A stretch of DNA of 64,000 nucleotides from NCBI GenBank assembly GCA_015179125.1, contig WHVA01000107.1:186001-250000 (forward strand), in the 5' to 3' direction. The translations under genes and the position numbers were made by a program. This DNA comes from Gautieria morchelliformis. Taxonomy: Eukaryota; Basidiomycota; Agaricomycetes; Gomphales; Gomphaceae. Shown here piece by piece: positions 32,637-44,421 of this stretch. Below the pieces are notes generated by a model. It worked only from the letters and a program-made list of their open reading frames with translations, had not been told where the DNA came from and did not search any database. The stretch's first letter is position 1; every line of letters starts with the position of its first letter.

Positions 32637-34571
32637 CTACTCATAGAGGTCATCCATGAGGGAGTCCTCTAGAGGGGCCGATACGATGATGTCGTCGTCG
32701 TACGGGGCCGGTGGAGCACGTGACTCCTCCGGGGGCACCTCCGTGTCATCAGTGGTGATTGGGTGAGGCTGGTCGGCCTCACCACTAGCGGCGGTATCCG
32801 CTTGGGTGATGAGGCCAGTGTCCTCGTGGAGCATGGCCTCAACCGCCGGGTCCTCAGTCTGAGGAGGGGGCCAGAAGCGCGCCAGCTCTTGGTCGAGCTT
32901 AGTGTGAGTGAGGGGTCGTGGCACCGCGGCCCTCACATGGCTGGTCTCAATGACCTTCTGTTGGCCCTCGCAGGCGGCGGCACTGAATGCCGCGCCGGTG
33001 ATGCTGCGTTGAACATAATGTTCAGTGCGTCCCACTCGCTCGCGAGTGACCCCCGCATAGCGGGCCAACCATCTCATGATCTTGGCAAGGGGGATGTCGC
33101 GGCCGGCTCAGCCCTCCACATGGAATGGGCCCGTGATTGAGAGCCGCAAGGTGGTGCTCTGAGGCGTCAGCACTTCCCTGGCATCGATGAGGCTTGACCA
33201 TTGGTCTGTCGAGCCGAATAGGTCGAGTAGCCTCGCCCTGAGAGGTGATGCGACCCCTTTGACCCGGGGTGCAAGGGCCTTCAACCACATCCAGACATCC
33301 ATGTCATCTAGGTTGAAGGTGCCATCCGCGTTGTCACGGATGGTGGATGGGATTCCTTCAGGGTTGTGTATCCAACCCTTCAGGATGGCCGCGATATCGT
33401 GCGGGGTACCGCCCGCTATCACGAGACAATCCCTTTTATGATTGCAAGCGCGTTGTTCGCGCTCGATGCGCTGGAATGCGCCAATCATCTCACGCGTACG
33501 CGCGAGCTGCGGCGTTTCTTTTGCCCGCACTATGAGTTCGACGAAGTGTGGGTCGTCGAGTGGGCAGACGTCGTACCATTGAGTATGACGCTGTTGGGCC
33601 TTTCCTACCGGCCGTGGTAGGAGGCCCGTCTCGGAGATCAGTGGATCTCCGAGTGGGATGAGTGTCCCCTTCCCTGGGTAGGGAGGGTGAACTGTCCCCG
33701 CCGGTGGAGGCAGGGCCACGCCAGGCCCGATGTACTGGGCCTCGATCTGTGCTACCCGCCGCTGAAGGGCGGGGTCGTTGACAGTGTGCGACGATGACGC
33801 CGCTAGGTAAGCACTAATCGCGCTTTCCTTCGCAATGGCTAGCCCATTGACGGTGTTGGGGGAGCCGCGCAATTTCTTGCGCTTTTTCTTTGGCTGCCCT
33901 GCCAGCCGCTGTGCCCTTTCCGGGTCGTACATCTTCCAGACAGACGAGTCTGACTCCCATCCATCTGGGACGCCGTACGCAGAGTCGGAAGGCGCGCTAT
34001 GCCCTTCCGCCGTTGTGGTTGTCGGGGTCGGCGCCAACAATCGGGACGCTAGTCCCAATGTTGCACGCGCCGGCAGAGGCACCGTCGCGCGAAGTGATGA
34101 TGGCCCGGCCACTGGGTCCGTGGCCGGGTCATGTCGCGGCCTTGTTGAGGCAACGTGGGCCAGGGTAACCTGGAGCTGGGCTGCGCTCAGCTGGTGCTCC
34201 AGTTCCTTGATCCTGGCGCGCTCGGTTGCGAGCGTGTCATCGCGGTCTTCGACCATGCGTTCCAACTCCTTGACCTCTTTTTTAAGGTCATGGATGTCCC
34301 GGAGGGGCTCTTCTCGCGTGTCACGCGCGATGCCCCTTGGGAGCCATCCCCAGGCTGCATCGACGGCGTCGCCGATGTCTTCGTCCCGCAACTTGACCTT
34401 GCGGGTGCCTGTCGCGGCCCTTAGGTGTGCGGCGTAATCCGCGCACATTGCGCAATTGTCTGGGTGGACGATGGCAAGGGCGTCCTCCTATCCCACGATC
34501 ATCCAGTGCTCCTGGTCTATTGGAGCACGGAGAATGTCTGCGGCCCCCTGTCTCGGGGCCATTGTTCGCAT
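32637..34571 (-). pseudogene. Extra frame of Gypsy A: 645-codon coiled-coil protein of unknown function
   Basis: ATG at 34571 (or 34562) opens a frame that ends at 32637, only about 25 bp from the polypurine tract. It is interrupted just twice, by TAG at 34488-34490 and TGA at 33108-33110, both explicable by C-to-T change. Visible parts: CAMCADYAAHL near the N-terminus, a strong heptad coiled coil at residues about 85-130, a basic cluster KKKRKK, a folded-looking region MIGAFQRIEREQRACN ... GGTPHDIAAILKGWIHNPEG, and an acidic C-terminus. I do not recognise the family. It is not gag, RT or integrase; the position recalls env-like extra ORFs, but no signal peptide or membrane helix is seen. Confidence 0.6.
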
Positions 34572-34590
34572 TGTGGACGTTGACGGATCA

Positions 34591-35571
34591 CTGTGGCTCC
34601 ATCCGTTTGGGGATGGAAGGCAGTTGACATGAGGAGCTTAGTCCCCATGAGTCGCTGTAGTTCACGCCAGAAGATCGACGTGAACTTCAAGTCTCTGTCC
34701 GAGACGATGGAGTCGGGAACTCCGTGGAGTCGGATGACCTCCTTCAGAAACAGCCAGGCTACTCCCTTGGCTGACATGCTCGTCGTGGTTGGTACGAGGT
34801 GTACGAGCGACGTTAGTCGGTCGATGACTACCATCAGGTAGTCACACTCGTTGGATTTGGGCAGGGGCCCCATGAAGTGGATGCCAATCGACTGCCACAG
34901 CCTATCCGGAATGGGTAGGCTGTGTAGTAGGCCTTTGGGCTGTTGTGGTCTGGTTTTCATCATCTGACACCTCGTGCATGATGTGCAGAACGATTCTATG
35001 TCTGGGCTCATGCCTGGCCACCAATATGATCTTCGAATGTAGTTCGAAGTCTTCAGATGGCCGTAGTGGCCGACTATCTGATGTGCCTGATCGATGATGA
35101 TTTCGATCAGCCTCCTTCCCCCTTGAAGAACAGAGTGGGGGATGGCAATGAGGTCTCTTTTGAGCTGGTTCTTAGTCCAGATCAGCCCGCCTCGGATCCC
35201 AAATCTCGGGTGCGCGTCCGGGTGCGCCATGATCTTTGTGAACATGGTGTCCCTGTAGTACGCGTCTCATAGGACCTTAGACAGGTCTACGCCTTGCTCG
35301 ACGACCCAGCGCAGGGGCGTGTCGTCGTTTCCTGCGGCGATGACTCTGACATCGTCATCGTCATCGTCGCGTGACGCGGCGACGTTCGTGGGCTCTGGTG
35401 AGCCCTCGTTTAATGCGGCGGATTCCGTTACTCTCGCCTCTGTCTTCTCAGCGAGGCATTTAGAGCGTCTTGTCGCCGCTGTTCGCAGCTCGATATACTG
35501 ATCGGTGGGCAATAACTCACCATCTGGGTCTAAATGTGCATCTGCGTTCACGAAGACGTGGTCCAGGTGAT
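34591..35571 (-). pseudogene. Gypsy A integrase fragment
   Basis: Frame 35571-34591, broken once by TGA at 35267-35269. Zinc-binding HHCC (HQIVGHYGHLKT...CTSCTRCQ) and core residues DYLMVVIDRLT and IVSDRDLKF (first two catalytic Asp) are present. It breaks immediately after FHPQTDGAT, just before the third catalytic Glu, and joins the extra frame at 34590. The C-terminal domain is absent, so integrase is non-functional. Confidence 0.82.
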
Positions 35572-36145
35572 TGTCATTAATATAAATCAGATTAAGGGGT
35601 TGGAGTCGAGTGGTTAATAGTGTGATAGAGAGCTCAAGCAGTGTTCTGGTGAGAGATAAAAGCAATGTTCTAGAGTTCTAGAATTAAGCAGTGTTCTTAG
35701 TGCAATAAGAGTTGAGGAGGAAACAATAATGGTCCAAAGAAGCTTATAACTCGAAGCTCTAGGGAAAAAGATTGTTAAGTCGCTGATTTATTCGTATCTA
35801 GAGTCCAAGTATTTAAACAATACACAATAGGAGTAGATAGTCATGTGAAAAGTAATGGGGCTAGGAGTTAGGGTCAAGATGATGTCAAGTATGATGCTAT
35901 GACCCCTAAATGGCTAATTCCTGGACAGATGATGTCAAATATGATGCCAGGCATATAGGACAAGGGCTCGACTCGATAATATGTGGGAAATGATATGCAT
36001 ATATGCGCCTCGACTCGACTTGACTCGGAATAATTCTCAGCTCGGAATGGTTCTCGGAATGACAAGAAATATGGTGAAAGGTGAGAATGATTGATAACAA
36101 AATGGATTGTCCTGACTGAAATGTTTTCTTCCTCCTCAAATAACA
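35572..36145. mobile_element. Solo LTR (574 bp) inside Gypsy A
   Basis: The plus strand reads TGTCATTAAT...CAAATAACA with TG/CA ends, flanked by GTGAT (35567-35571) and GTCAT (36146-36150), a 5-bp target duplication with one mismatch. It separates the RNase H frame from the pre-integrase frame, which are continuous in related elements. Orientation not determined. Confidence 0.72.
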
Positions 36146-37645
36146 GTCATCACTCGTGTCGTTCTCATAGTAGCACGACAGGCAGTCCGCTACCTTGTTC
36201 TGTACACCGTCGACATGAACGGTGTTGAAGTTGAACCGGGAGAGAAACTCCCACCATCTGACCTGGCAGTCAGACAGGCTCTTCTGGGTCTCGAAGTACT
36301 CGAGCTCTTTGTGGTCTGTGACGAGGGTGAACCTTTGCCCCAGCAGTTTGTCCTCCCATTTCATGAGAGCCTCGAGCACCGCGATCGTCTCGTGCTCGTG
36401 AGTCCGGTAGTGTTGCTGAGCAACGCTGAACTTCTTTGACAAGAAGCCGGCAGGTCGACAAGTTTTCCAGTTGGGACCTTGGCCGTAGACCGCACCGACG
36501 CCGGCTTTTGATCCGTCGATGATCACCCAGATCGGCTCTGGGCACCTTGCGTCTACTGGACGCAGGATCGGGGCCTTAATGCTTTGCCAGCATTTGTCTA
36601 GTAGTGGCGTCCATTCGAATGGACGGTTATTATGCGCACAGCCTGATAGTGGGGTGGTATATGCGCTAACATCTGGCATGTAGTGTGCTAGATACTGTAC
36701 CAGCCCGAGGAAACGCTGGACGTTGTTGAACGTCCGTGGCCTGCACCACTCGCGGATGCATTGCATCTTGTCCTCGTCGGCATGTACCCCTTGGCCATCG
36801 ATGATATGGCCGAGACACTCCATTCAGATGGAATAGAGGTCCACCTTTTTCTTGCTCAGAAAAAGGTGATTCCTTCTCAGTCTGTCAAAGACGATGTAGA
36901 GGTGCTCTTCATGCTCTTGTATTGAGAGCGAGAATATGAAGATGCCGTCCATGTATACATGGACAAAGCGACCTATGCAGTCGCAGAGAATGGCTGTCAT
37001 CGGCCGTTGGAATGTTGATGGGGCGTTACAGTCCCCCATCTGTATCACCTGGCTCCTGAAGGTGCCAAGGATCGTGGCAAAGGCAGTCTTTGCTACGTGA
37101 TCCGGATGGATCTGGATCTGCTTGTATGCTTCTGACATATCGAGTTTTGTTCGATATCGACAGCGAGCCATGTCGCTGCGAATGATATCTTGGTCCAGGA
37201 AGGGCGTGACATCCTTCACTGTGTTTTCGTTCTGCTGGAGCAGATCAAAGACGGTTCTCAATGTACCATTCTTCTTCGGCACACACAGCATGGGCACTGC
37301 CTGCTGCGCGACTGCCGGAATCCACCACTTTGCAGTGGTGTATCGTTCTATCTTAGCCGACAGTTCCCCTCGGAAGTGTTCGGGGCATTTCGGTAGTTGA
37401 TACCGCATGTGCTTGTTGGGATCTATGAGGTTGATCTCATGGTTGATCTCCCATAGTGGCGGGAGTTCTAGTGGAATTCCACTGACTAAGTCAGTGATTC
37501 GTTCCATCCATTCCTCGCGGAGGCGAGGAAGGTCATCATCCATGAGGATGATGGTGGTGGTTGGCTTAGAAGCCATTAGGCGCCGTTGGCGTCTATTAGG
37601 TCCCGCGGCGCGCAGGCCCGCTTTCCTCTTTCCCATCGCTTTCAC
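36146..37645 (-). pseudogene. Gypsy A reverse transcriptase - RNase H
   Basis: RT motifs AVPMLCVPKKNGTLR, KLDMSEAYKQI and MGDCNAPSTFQ. The catalytic box reads YMDG instead of YxDD, so the second Asp is lost. TGA at 36824-36826 follows DLYSI; the same frame continues with CLGHIID and the Ty3-type RNase H region (PIWVIIDGSKAG, THEHETIAVLEAL, TDHKELEYF), ending at NKVADCLS before the solo LTR. Confidence 0.88.
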
Positions 37646-37724
37646 CGTTAGGTGAGAGCGCCTCTCCCTACGGCTGTAGGGTGAGTTTGAGGACCAGTCG
37701 TTCCCGCGACTCGTCCTCCTGGCT

Positions 37725-38327
37725 TCAATGAGCCAGGTTAGGCTTCAGTGCCTGGGTGATCCTGCTCACCCGTGGCCCTTTGTCCTCATGAGTCGATCCG
37801 TCGTCGTTGAATGAGACCTTGCCCATGGGGATCACTTTGTTCCCCTTGTGGATCGTCCCTGGGCTTGAGAAGTCCAGGGTTATGCCGAATTTCCTTAGGA
37901 ACGGTGTCCCTAAGATTGCGTTGTAATATTCGTCGTATGTCTCACGACCAAACTTGATGGTCGTGTTCATTCCATAGTTGATCGTGGAGTGGCTGCCTAT
38001 GCAGGCTAGCTGCAGCGCGATTGGTTGCTCCAGGGAGAATGTCTTCATCCCTGTAGCTCGCGTGAATTCGGGGGATAGCAGTACCCCTTTGCTGCCGCTA
38101 TCTAGCAGGCAGTGGGCTTTTACGCTGTTTATTTCCCAGTACCCTGATAGGGTACGGTTCTCACTGTGCGGGCGTGTTGGCCGCGTCCTGTGTTTGCTTC
38201 GGTGGTGATACACTGGCTTGGCCGCCTTGTCTGGCGTGACCGACGTGCGTGCCGCCATGACCTTTGTGGCGGTTTGGTCCTCCAGCACGAATATGATTGC
38301 GCTGGACCTGTAGGTGGTGTCTTCCAC
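37725..38327 (-). pseudogene. Gypsy A aspartic protease
   Basis: Retroviral-type aspartic protease with the active-site motif CLLDSGSKGVLL (DSG) and a downstream ILGTPFLRKFGITLDF stretch typical of Gypsy proteases. It cleaves Gag-Pol in intact elements. It overlaps the zinc-knuckle frame in a different phase, implying a frameshift (programmed or decay) between gag and pol. Confidence 0.8.
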
Positions 38328-39448
38328 CTCTTCGTCCCATTCATAGTATTGGGACGGCTCTGGGTCCCACTCTTCAGTGGGTGCATCTCCGTTGTCCGAA
38401 GTGTCGTTGGGTTGGGGATCACCTCCCCCTCTTCATCAATCTGTTGAAGAGAATTTTGACCGAGATCCATCTCCGGATCCTCGGCCTCATCGTCGTGCCT
38501 CACGGCTGCTGTCCTTATACCGGACCTAAGCCGGGGGCACTCTGCCTTCTTGTGGCCAGGTTGGCCGCATTCAAAGCACGTGGTGTTGCTTTGGCTGCCG
38601 CTGGGCCTATCGTTAGGCCGGCCCAACATTTTCGATGGTGGGGCAGGTCGTGGGGACGACCCTGACGCTTGAGGCTGTTTAGCTTCAGGTGGGCATCCAG
38701 CTTGTGCTGGGCGTGAGGGCGGTATCCGTTGTCCTGTTCCGCTTCTCGTGAACAGGCTGGGCCTGGTCAGGCCCGTTTGTGTCAACGGCTTGCTCCCTGT
38801 GAGCCGGGCAGCGCTTGCCGTTGCTGCTGCACTTTCTGCGCGGCGCATCCCCATGTTGTATCAGGATGCCTCCTCGATCATCTGGGCCATCTCGAAGAGT
38901 TGCTCTATTGAGCTGCTCTCGGCATTATAGCCCTTTTTGAGGACCTCATTGCGCAGCGTTTCGCGCAGCGCTGATACGAACCGTCTCCGGAATGTGTAAT
39001 CATCTGGCGGCTGTATCATACGTGCCACGTATTTCGTGAGCTCGTTCAGCATCTCCTGAACGGTTTTCATGCCTTGCATGACCGCGTCAAATTTATTCGA
39101 TGCGTGATGGTACGTCAGTGTGTGCAGGAACCTTTTTTGAATTGCATCACGGTTTCCAGCATCCAGCTGTGGACCTGGTGATCGAAGCGTTATGTTTCGA
39201 AGGAACCACTCCTGGGCTTCGCCGGTGAGGCGAGTGCCCACATAGCCGACCTGCATGTCGATGCTGGTTGGCCCTAGGAGGCAATTCATTTTCGGCCATC
39301 GTAGGATGGCTGCCACGAAGATTTCAAACTCTTCGAGGTCAGATCCCCTGGCATATGGCTTGGGGTGAGCCCATTTTATGCCGGCTTTCGCTAGCACAGA
39401 CTTCTCCGGGTCTGTGTCCGCGGCGTCTGCTAACGCCACGTGGATCAT
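38129..39448 (-). pseudogene. Gypsy A gag (capsid and zinc knuckle)
   Basis: 39448-38864 carries the capsid-like region (WPKMNCLLGPTSIDMQVG, GEAQEWFLRNI, ELTKYVARMIQP). TGA at 38861-38863 interrupts it, and the same frame continues through a Ser/Pro-rich linker to CFECGQPGHKKAEC, a CCHC zinc knuckle. In-frame TGA is the only break between capsid and nucleocapsid parts. Confidence 0.82.
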
Positions 39449-40505
39449 CCGTGTGATCCATCGTACGGCTCCATTGGTACGACGTCGGCCTGGTCAGGGA
39501 TTCCCTGGCCTTCCGTTGGGGCCATGGATCGCTCGCACGGTTGTGACGCTGCGCGGGGCAGGGTGTTATATGCCCTGACGGGCCCCGGGCCCGGATCGGG
39601 CTCGGGATCGGGAGCATTTTGTGCTCTCGGTTCCGGGGGCATTTTGTGCCTGGTGTCCCCGGTCAGTCCCGCGTTGTGGCTCCGCAGCCTGCTGTTGTAG
39701 GCTGCGCGTGCCTGCCGTGCGACCTGTACAGCTTGCGTGAGCTGCTCGTCGGGCAGCTGAGCGGTGTGGCTGTGGGCCACTGTCTCTTCAGCGTTCTTCG
39801 CGAGTAGCTCGAGTGCCCATGTGTGGCGGTGCGCAGCTGGGCTTCTTTACGCTGCCAGTGTGCGACTTCGAGCTGTAAGATCGAAGTCGTCGTTTCAGAG
39901 TCAGGCTCTGAGGCGACCTGATCCCTAACGATCTGTTGGATCGTTTTACGGCTGTCGGTTGTGGCGGCCGGTTGCTCTTGAGGTTCGTTCGTGAACCTTA
40001 CGTCTTGTTTGACCGGGACGGCTGGCGGCGGCATTCGCTGCTTGTCCTGCTCCTTTTGGCGCGGGTCTTCCACGTCGCGACTGCGTTCGTTGGCTGCGGA
40101 CTGTCACGAGCTCGGGTGAGTTGTGCCGCGTTCCCCACGTGGGCGAAGGGCTTTCTGGACGTCCTCCAGCGTGGCTGCATCTTGCAGCCTGACCTCCTCC
40201 GCCTGGTGGAGTTCCTTGCCGATTGCCATTAGGGAAGCGGCAGCGTTGTCAAGCTGCGATGCCAGCTGATCGTGCTTGTGGCGCATCAGCATGCTTCGGT
40301 GCAGCACAGCCTGCACCTGTTTGTTCAGGGCCTCTGCCGTCTTGTGGTCGATGGCGTGAGCCCTTGAGCTCTTGTGACTGGAGCTCGAGTATTCTGAGTC
40401 CTGACCCTCGTCTGGGGCTCGTCTTTTTTGCCGTCGTCCCCCTTCAGGGACGATCGTCGTCACTCTACTTCGTGACCGTCGGTTTGAGTCGTGGCTTTGT
40501 GCCCG
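39445..40505 (-). pseudogene. Gypsy A gag N-terminal part, frameshifted
   Basis: Charged, Ala/Gln-rich frames (40463-40104, 40073-39663, 39780-39445) in differing phases precede the capsid frame. The last one (VVPMEPYDGSHG) abuts the capsid start (MIHVALADAAD) with a frame change near 39450. The upstream end runs open into the junction with LINE sequence at about 40505-40515, so the true start is lost. Confidence 0.6.
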
Positions 40506-40514
40506 CCTCGACGT

Positions 40515-41606
40515 TGTTGCTCTTGCCCTTTATAGGTCCCCTGTTCCGAGCGACATTTGAGCTGAAAGTATACCCACCCGAGTGGAGGGACTCAGTCATG
40601 AAGGTGTTGAGAACACCCGGCAAGAAAGACTACGCAATACCCGGAGCCTATAGACCCATTGCACTACTCGATACACTTGGAAAGGTCCTGTCCGCATGCG
40701 TCGCAGAAGACTTGGTCATGATGACAGAAAGATACGTGCTGTTACCAGATAATCATTTCAGCTGTCGACCAGGGAGGACTACTACTGACGCAATGCACTA
40801 CGTGACAGGAGCCACGAGAGACGCATGGAGAAGGGGAAAAGTGATGGGCCTACTGTTTCTAGACATAAAAGGGGCTTTCCCCAGCATCATCCTCCCACAG
40901 CTCATACACAACATGCGTCAGCGAGGAATCCCAGAGGAGTACACAGACTGGATCGAGAGGAAAGTCAGAGGAAGGCTCACGACGATGCAACTAGACGACT
41001 ACAACACCCCCTCGATGGAGATAGGGCGCGGCATGGACCAAGGATGCCCCCTATCTGCGATCGCGTACCAATTTTACAACGTGGATCTACTCGAAGTCGT
41101 CAAAAGGAAGAACGGAGAAGACTGCATTGGCTTCGTCGACGACACAATGATCATGGCCGAAGGGACCGACCTGGAAGAGGCGTTCTCAAAGCTCACAAAT
41201 ATAATGACCAGGCCTGGGGGCGCACAGGACTGGGCAAGAAAACACCAGTGCACTTTCGCAATCGACAAGTTCGGGCTCATGGGCCTAATCAGACGCCGGG
41301 AAGCAGACCCCGATAGAGCCAAGAGAACCAGACCAGTCACCAGGCCCACAATAATGATCGACCGACACGCCATCCAGCCGACACCATCCCACAAATTCCT
41401 CGGGCTAATAGTCGACCAAGAACTTCGCTTCAAAGAGCAAGTCAACCACGCATTACAGAAGGGAAGCACGTTCATAGAGCAATACCAAAGACTAGCAAAA
41501 CCCTCCAGAGGAGTACCAGCTAAGCACATGCGCCAATACTACTTAGCGGTAGCAGTCCCAAAACTCTTATATGCCGCTGATGTTTTCCTCGTCCCAGCGA
41601 GGTCAA
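40515..41606 (+). pseudogene. LINE reverse transcriptase fragment
   Basis: Open frame running from the Gypsy junction with LPFIGPLFRATFE, YRPIALLDTLGKVL, LDIKGAFPS, YTDWIERKVRG, GMDQGCPLSAIAY and catalytic FVDD (about 41140) to LLYAADVFLVPA, where it stops abruptly in LTR sequence at 41607. No stop codons across about 360 codons. Same family as LINE 1, which it helps interpret (Trp at the LINE 1 nonsense codon). Missing: endonuclease, RNase H and 3' end. Confidence 0.88.
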
Positions 41607-42466
41607 ATTTGCACAAGGTGAACGACGTATGATAATTGAACTGGGAAATATACATGCGAATGTAAACTACATATATCGAATGCTCATAAGGTATCAGCGA
41701 ATAGGAAAGAGGCCATCACAAGTCAGGGTTGGATAGGGGTGCGCAGTCATGAGACAACATAGATGAAATAAACATACAATAGAATGTGAGAAGAGGGAGA
41801 ACATGAAACGATGGAGAGTAAAGGTGGCGAAGGCACTTATGGACAAAACCATGTCTTGGGACCCGCATACATGCTACCCTGCACGGACTTTTGGTCTACT
41901 GGGTTGATCCCTCATGACCTATGTAAGGGATGTCCTGTGAACACACTTTGACCATACGAACGCCCAATGGGGTTGGATTAAGAAGACGATGGGGTTAATG
42001 ATGAACCATCATGCCTGGTGAATGGTATCGATCGTATTTGATGGTGTGCCTGCTGGCGAATGGTGCGAGCAGCGAATGGCCGTTCGGCGAAATGCAAGGA
42101 AGGGCAAACAGAGGTGACATAGGGGAGGAGAGGTCGAGGTGGAGGGCGAAGCCAAGTGAACACTGAGGAGGAGTAGCGAAAGGGGGAATGGGGATAACAA
42201 GGTGCAGGAAATACACAGGTCACGACAATCCAATTACCAGAGCACCATCGCAAGAGGGTTTAGAAGAGGAGGTGGGAGACCCAGCGATGACTGCCAAGTC
42301 AGTCCAAAGACATCGATTGTGCGTTTGACGGCGTGGCGATGGTAATTGGTGCGAACAGCGAGCATCGGTTGCCGAACATGACAATGGCGATCGGAACGAA
42401 CACGGAAATGGGGTGAGAAATGGCAGGACAGAGCACCTGAGTATGAGGAATAAACGCGTCATGACA
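41607..42466 (-). mobile_element. LTR remnant (same family as 6720-7747)
   Basis: Parallels 7122-7747 base by base at first (TTGCACAAGGT, ATGATAATTGAACTGGG, AGCGAATAGGAAAGAGGCC) and ends ...GTCATGACA at 42466. Contains a duplicated 3' section (ends at both about 42237 and 42466). The outer 5' part is absent where it meets the LINE fragment. Confidence 0.8.
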
Positions 42467-42869
42467 GTAATGTGCAGGTGGCGATAACACACATGGCGAT
42501 TTTTTTTTTTTTTTTGTATCCAATTTTCGTCTTTTGGTGCCGAACCCTATGTAAGACGTGTCATACAAAACACCGTTCTCTAAATGTGTGCTATCTACCC
42601 TTTCCTTCTCGGTCTCTATATGCGCTCATCGGGCTAAGCCCAGAGCGGTCCCGTGCCTGTGTGGGCGAGGTCGTGTCCGCCCTGCATTCCGTGAGATGGC
42701 GGCGCGTTGCTATGTGGTGTTCCATGCGTGTATCCTCCCTCTGCCTTTCCTTCCTCACCTCTAGGCCTTCCTATGCTCCCTTTTGACCCGCTTGCTGTCC
42801 CTCTGCTAGCGTGCTCTTCCCTTCTTTCCCTGCTTCCAACCTCCCTTTTGCTCTCTTTTCCCACGTCGC

Positions 42870-44416
42870 TTATCGCCCTTCCTTGTCTGGCAGCTCGAGG
42901 TTCCCGTATGTTCCTGCGAATCTGTTTGTGTCATGAATGTACTGGAACAGTGCCGACATCGCTTTGTGCCTAGCCAATAATACCCTGACCATCCTGGCTC
43001 CTCTCCGCAGCTTGGCCTCCAGCCTCTCTCTCTGCTTCCTGTAACCCAGGCATCTGAACAAATAGTGATGTACAGTCTCGTCTGCAGCTCTGCACTCTGT
43101 GCATGTTGGTGAGATGACCTTGCCTATTCTGTACAGATGTTTGTTCAGCTGTATGTGCCCTGTGCATAACTGAATCAAGAGGGATGCTTGTCTCCATGCA
43201 AGTCTGCTGCTGAGCTTGGCAAAAGCCAGTGAGGGCATCGAAGGATCATACTCATGGGCGAACTTAGCTCTTGGCGATCTTAGGAACATCAGCCTCACCT
43301 CAGCCTTCAGCTCTGCGTGGAACCTCTGTATCTCTGCCAATTTGCTGATGGGAAGCATCCCGCGGCACTCTATAGGGATCGTTTGCTCCTCGCTTGTGTT
43401 CCCTGCCGCCGCCTTCTTGGCCTCCACATCCACTTGTTCGTTCCCTCGGACTCCCTCGTGTCCTGGTATCCACCTCATCCTTATGCTGCCCCCTGGCTGG
43501 GATTTGACGACCGCATCCATTTGCCCGTGGACTGTGTTGATGAGGTACTGGCCCAATATGGCTTTCTCCTCCCTCAAGGTCTGTATCACCACTTGATTGT
43601 CGAGGCCGATAACATAGCTTGTCCCCCATTCCTCCCTCAGCAGCTCCACCCCCAGCGCCGCTCCGATCACCTCTGCTTCGAATACTGTGTGTTCTTTGTC
43701 GGATCCCAGATGCATCCTTCCTGTTCTCTTCTCGACCCCTCCTCTGTAAAGCACCGCTGCCGCTCCCACCCCTCCATCTTTGCTTTAACCGTCCATGAAG
43801 ACTTTGACCTTGGCTGGGTCCCTTTCCATCTGCGTGATCGCTTGTTCTTCCTTGTTTGCGATGATGGTTCTGAACGTGGGTGTCCAATTGGGGCCCATTA
43901 CTATCGGCTCTATCTTCTCCATCCTTGTCGGCTGGATTCCGCTAGCATGCAAGATCTCATGTAAGGGTGCTCTGTGTTACCAGATGTATCTCTTGGCTGC
44001 TCTAGCTGAATGTTGTGCCAGTGGGTGCTTGTCTGGAAAGCAAGCAATTCTCACCGCGGCCCTGTGTACCACCTTCGTGACTAGTTACTGAAAAGGGAGA
44101 AGGTTTGCGTGCACATCGAGCGTATCTGTCGCTGTGGATCTCAAGGCACCTGTGATGGCAAACGTTGCGTGCCGCTGCACCCTTGTCAGCTTGTTTATGT
44201 ATCCTTTTGTGCCCTTGCAATGCTTAGTCCCTGGGATGAGGAATATATCAGCGGCAATAACATCTTTGGGATTGCGACAGCTATATAGTATCTTCTCATA
44301 TGCCTCGCTGTGATCCCCTTCGACGTTCTCGCCAGTCGTCTGTATTTTCACATCCACTTGTTGCCTTTCTGTAGGGCGTAATTCACATGCTCTTTGAACC
44401 GGAGCTCTTGATCAAT
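42870..44416 (-). pseudogene. LINE 3 ORF2 distal part: RT thumb, RNase H, zinc motif
   Basis: From 44416 the sequence resumes DQELRFKEHVNYAL and reaches, with stops and frame changes, STATDTLDVHANLLPF (about 44100). A 299-codon open part (43769-42870) contains RNase H motifs (FEAEVIGAALG, LDNQVVIQT, GHEGVRGNEQVD) and the C-terminal CTECRA...H...C zinc motif. TAA near 43785 interrupts the DGSS motif of RNase H. Confidence 0.83.
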
Positions 44417-44421
44417 GATGA

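Larger units (their letters stand above)
32470..40505 (-). mobile_element. Decayed Ty3/Gypsy element A (5' LTR missing)
   Basis: On the minus strand, in order: gag, protease, RT, RNase H and integrase, then an extra reading frame (34571-32637), a polypurine tract and a short LTR. No second LTR is found near 40463-40515, where gag sequence meets LINE RT sequence on the opposite strand, so the 5' end has been lost. The element disrupts the NB-ARC part of the adjacent NLR pseudogene and is itself interrupted by a 574-bp solo LTR. Many TGA codons and frameshifts mark it as inactive. Confidence 0.82.

Noticed and set aside
32637-33077. Separate small gene downstream of 33108
   Set aside because: It is in the same frame as 34448-33108 and separated only by one TGA, so it is the end of the 645-codon frame.
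40223-40514. Start of the 40223-41632 frame as LINE coding sequence
   Set aside because: The first roughly 95 codons are antisense to Gypsy A gag; LINE homology starts only at about 40515.
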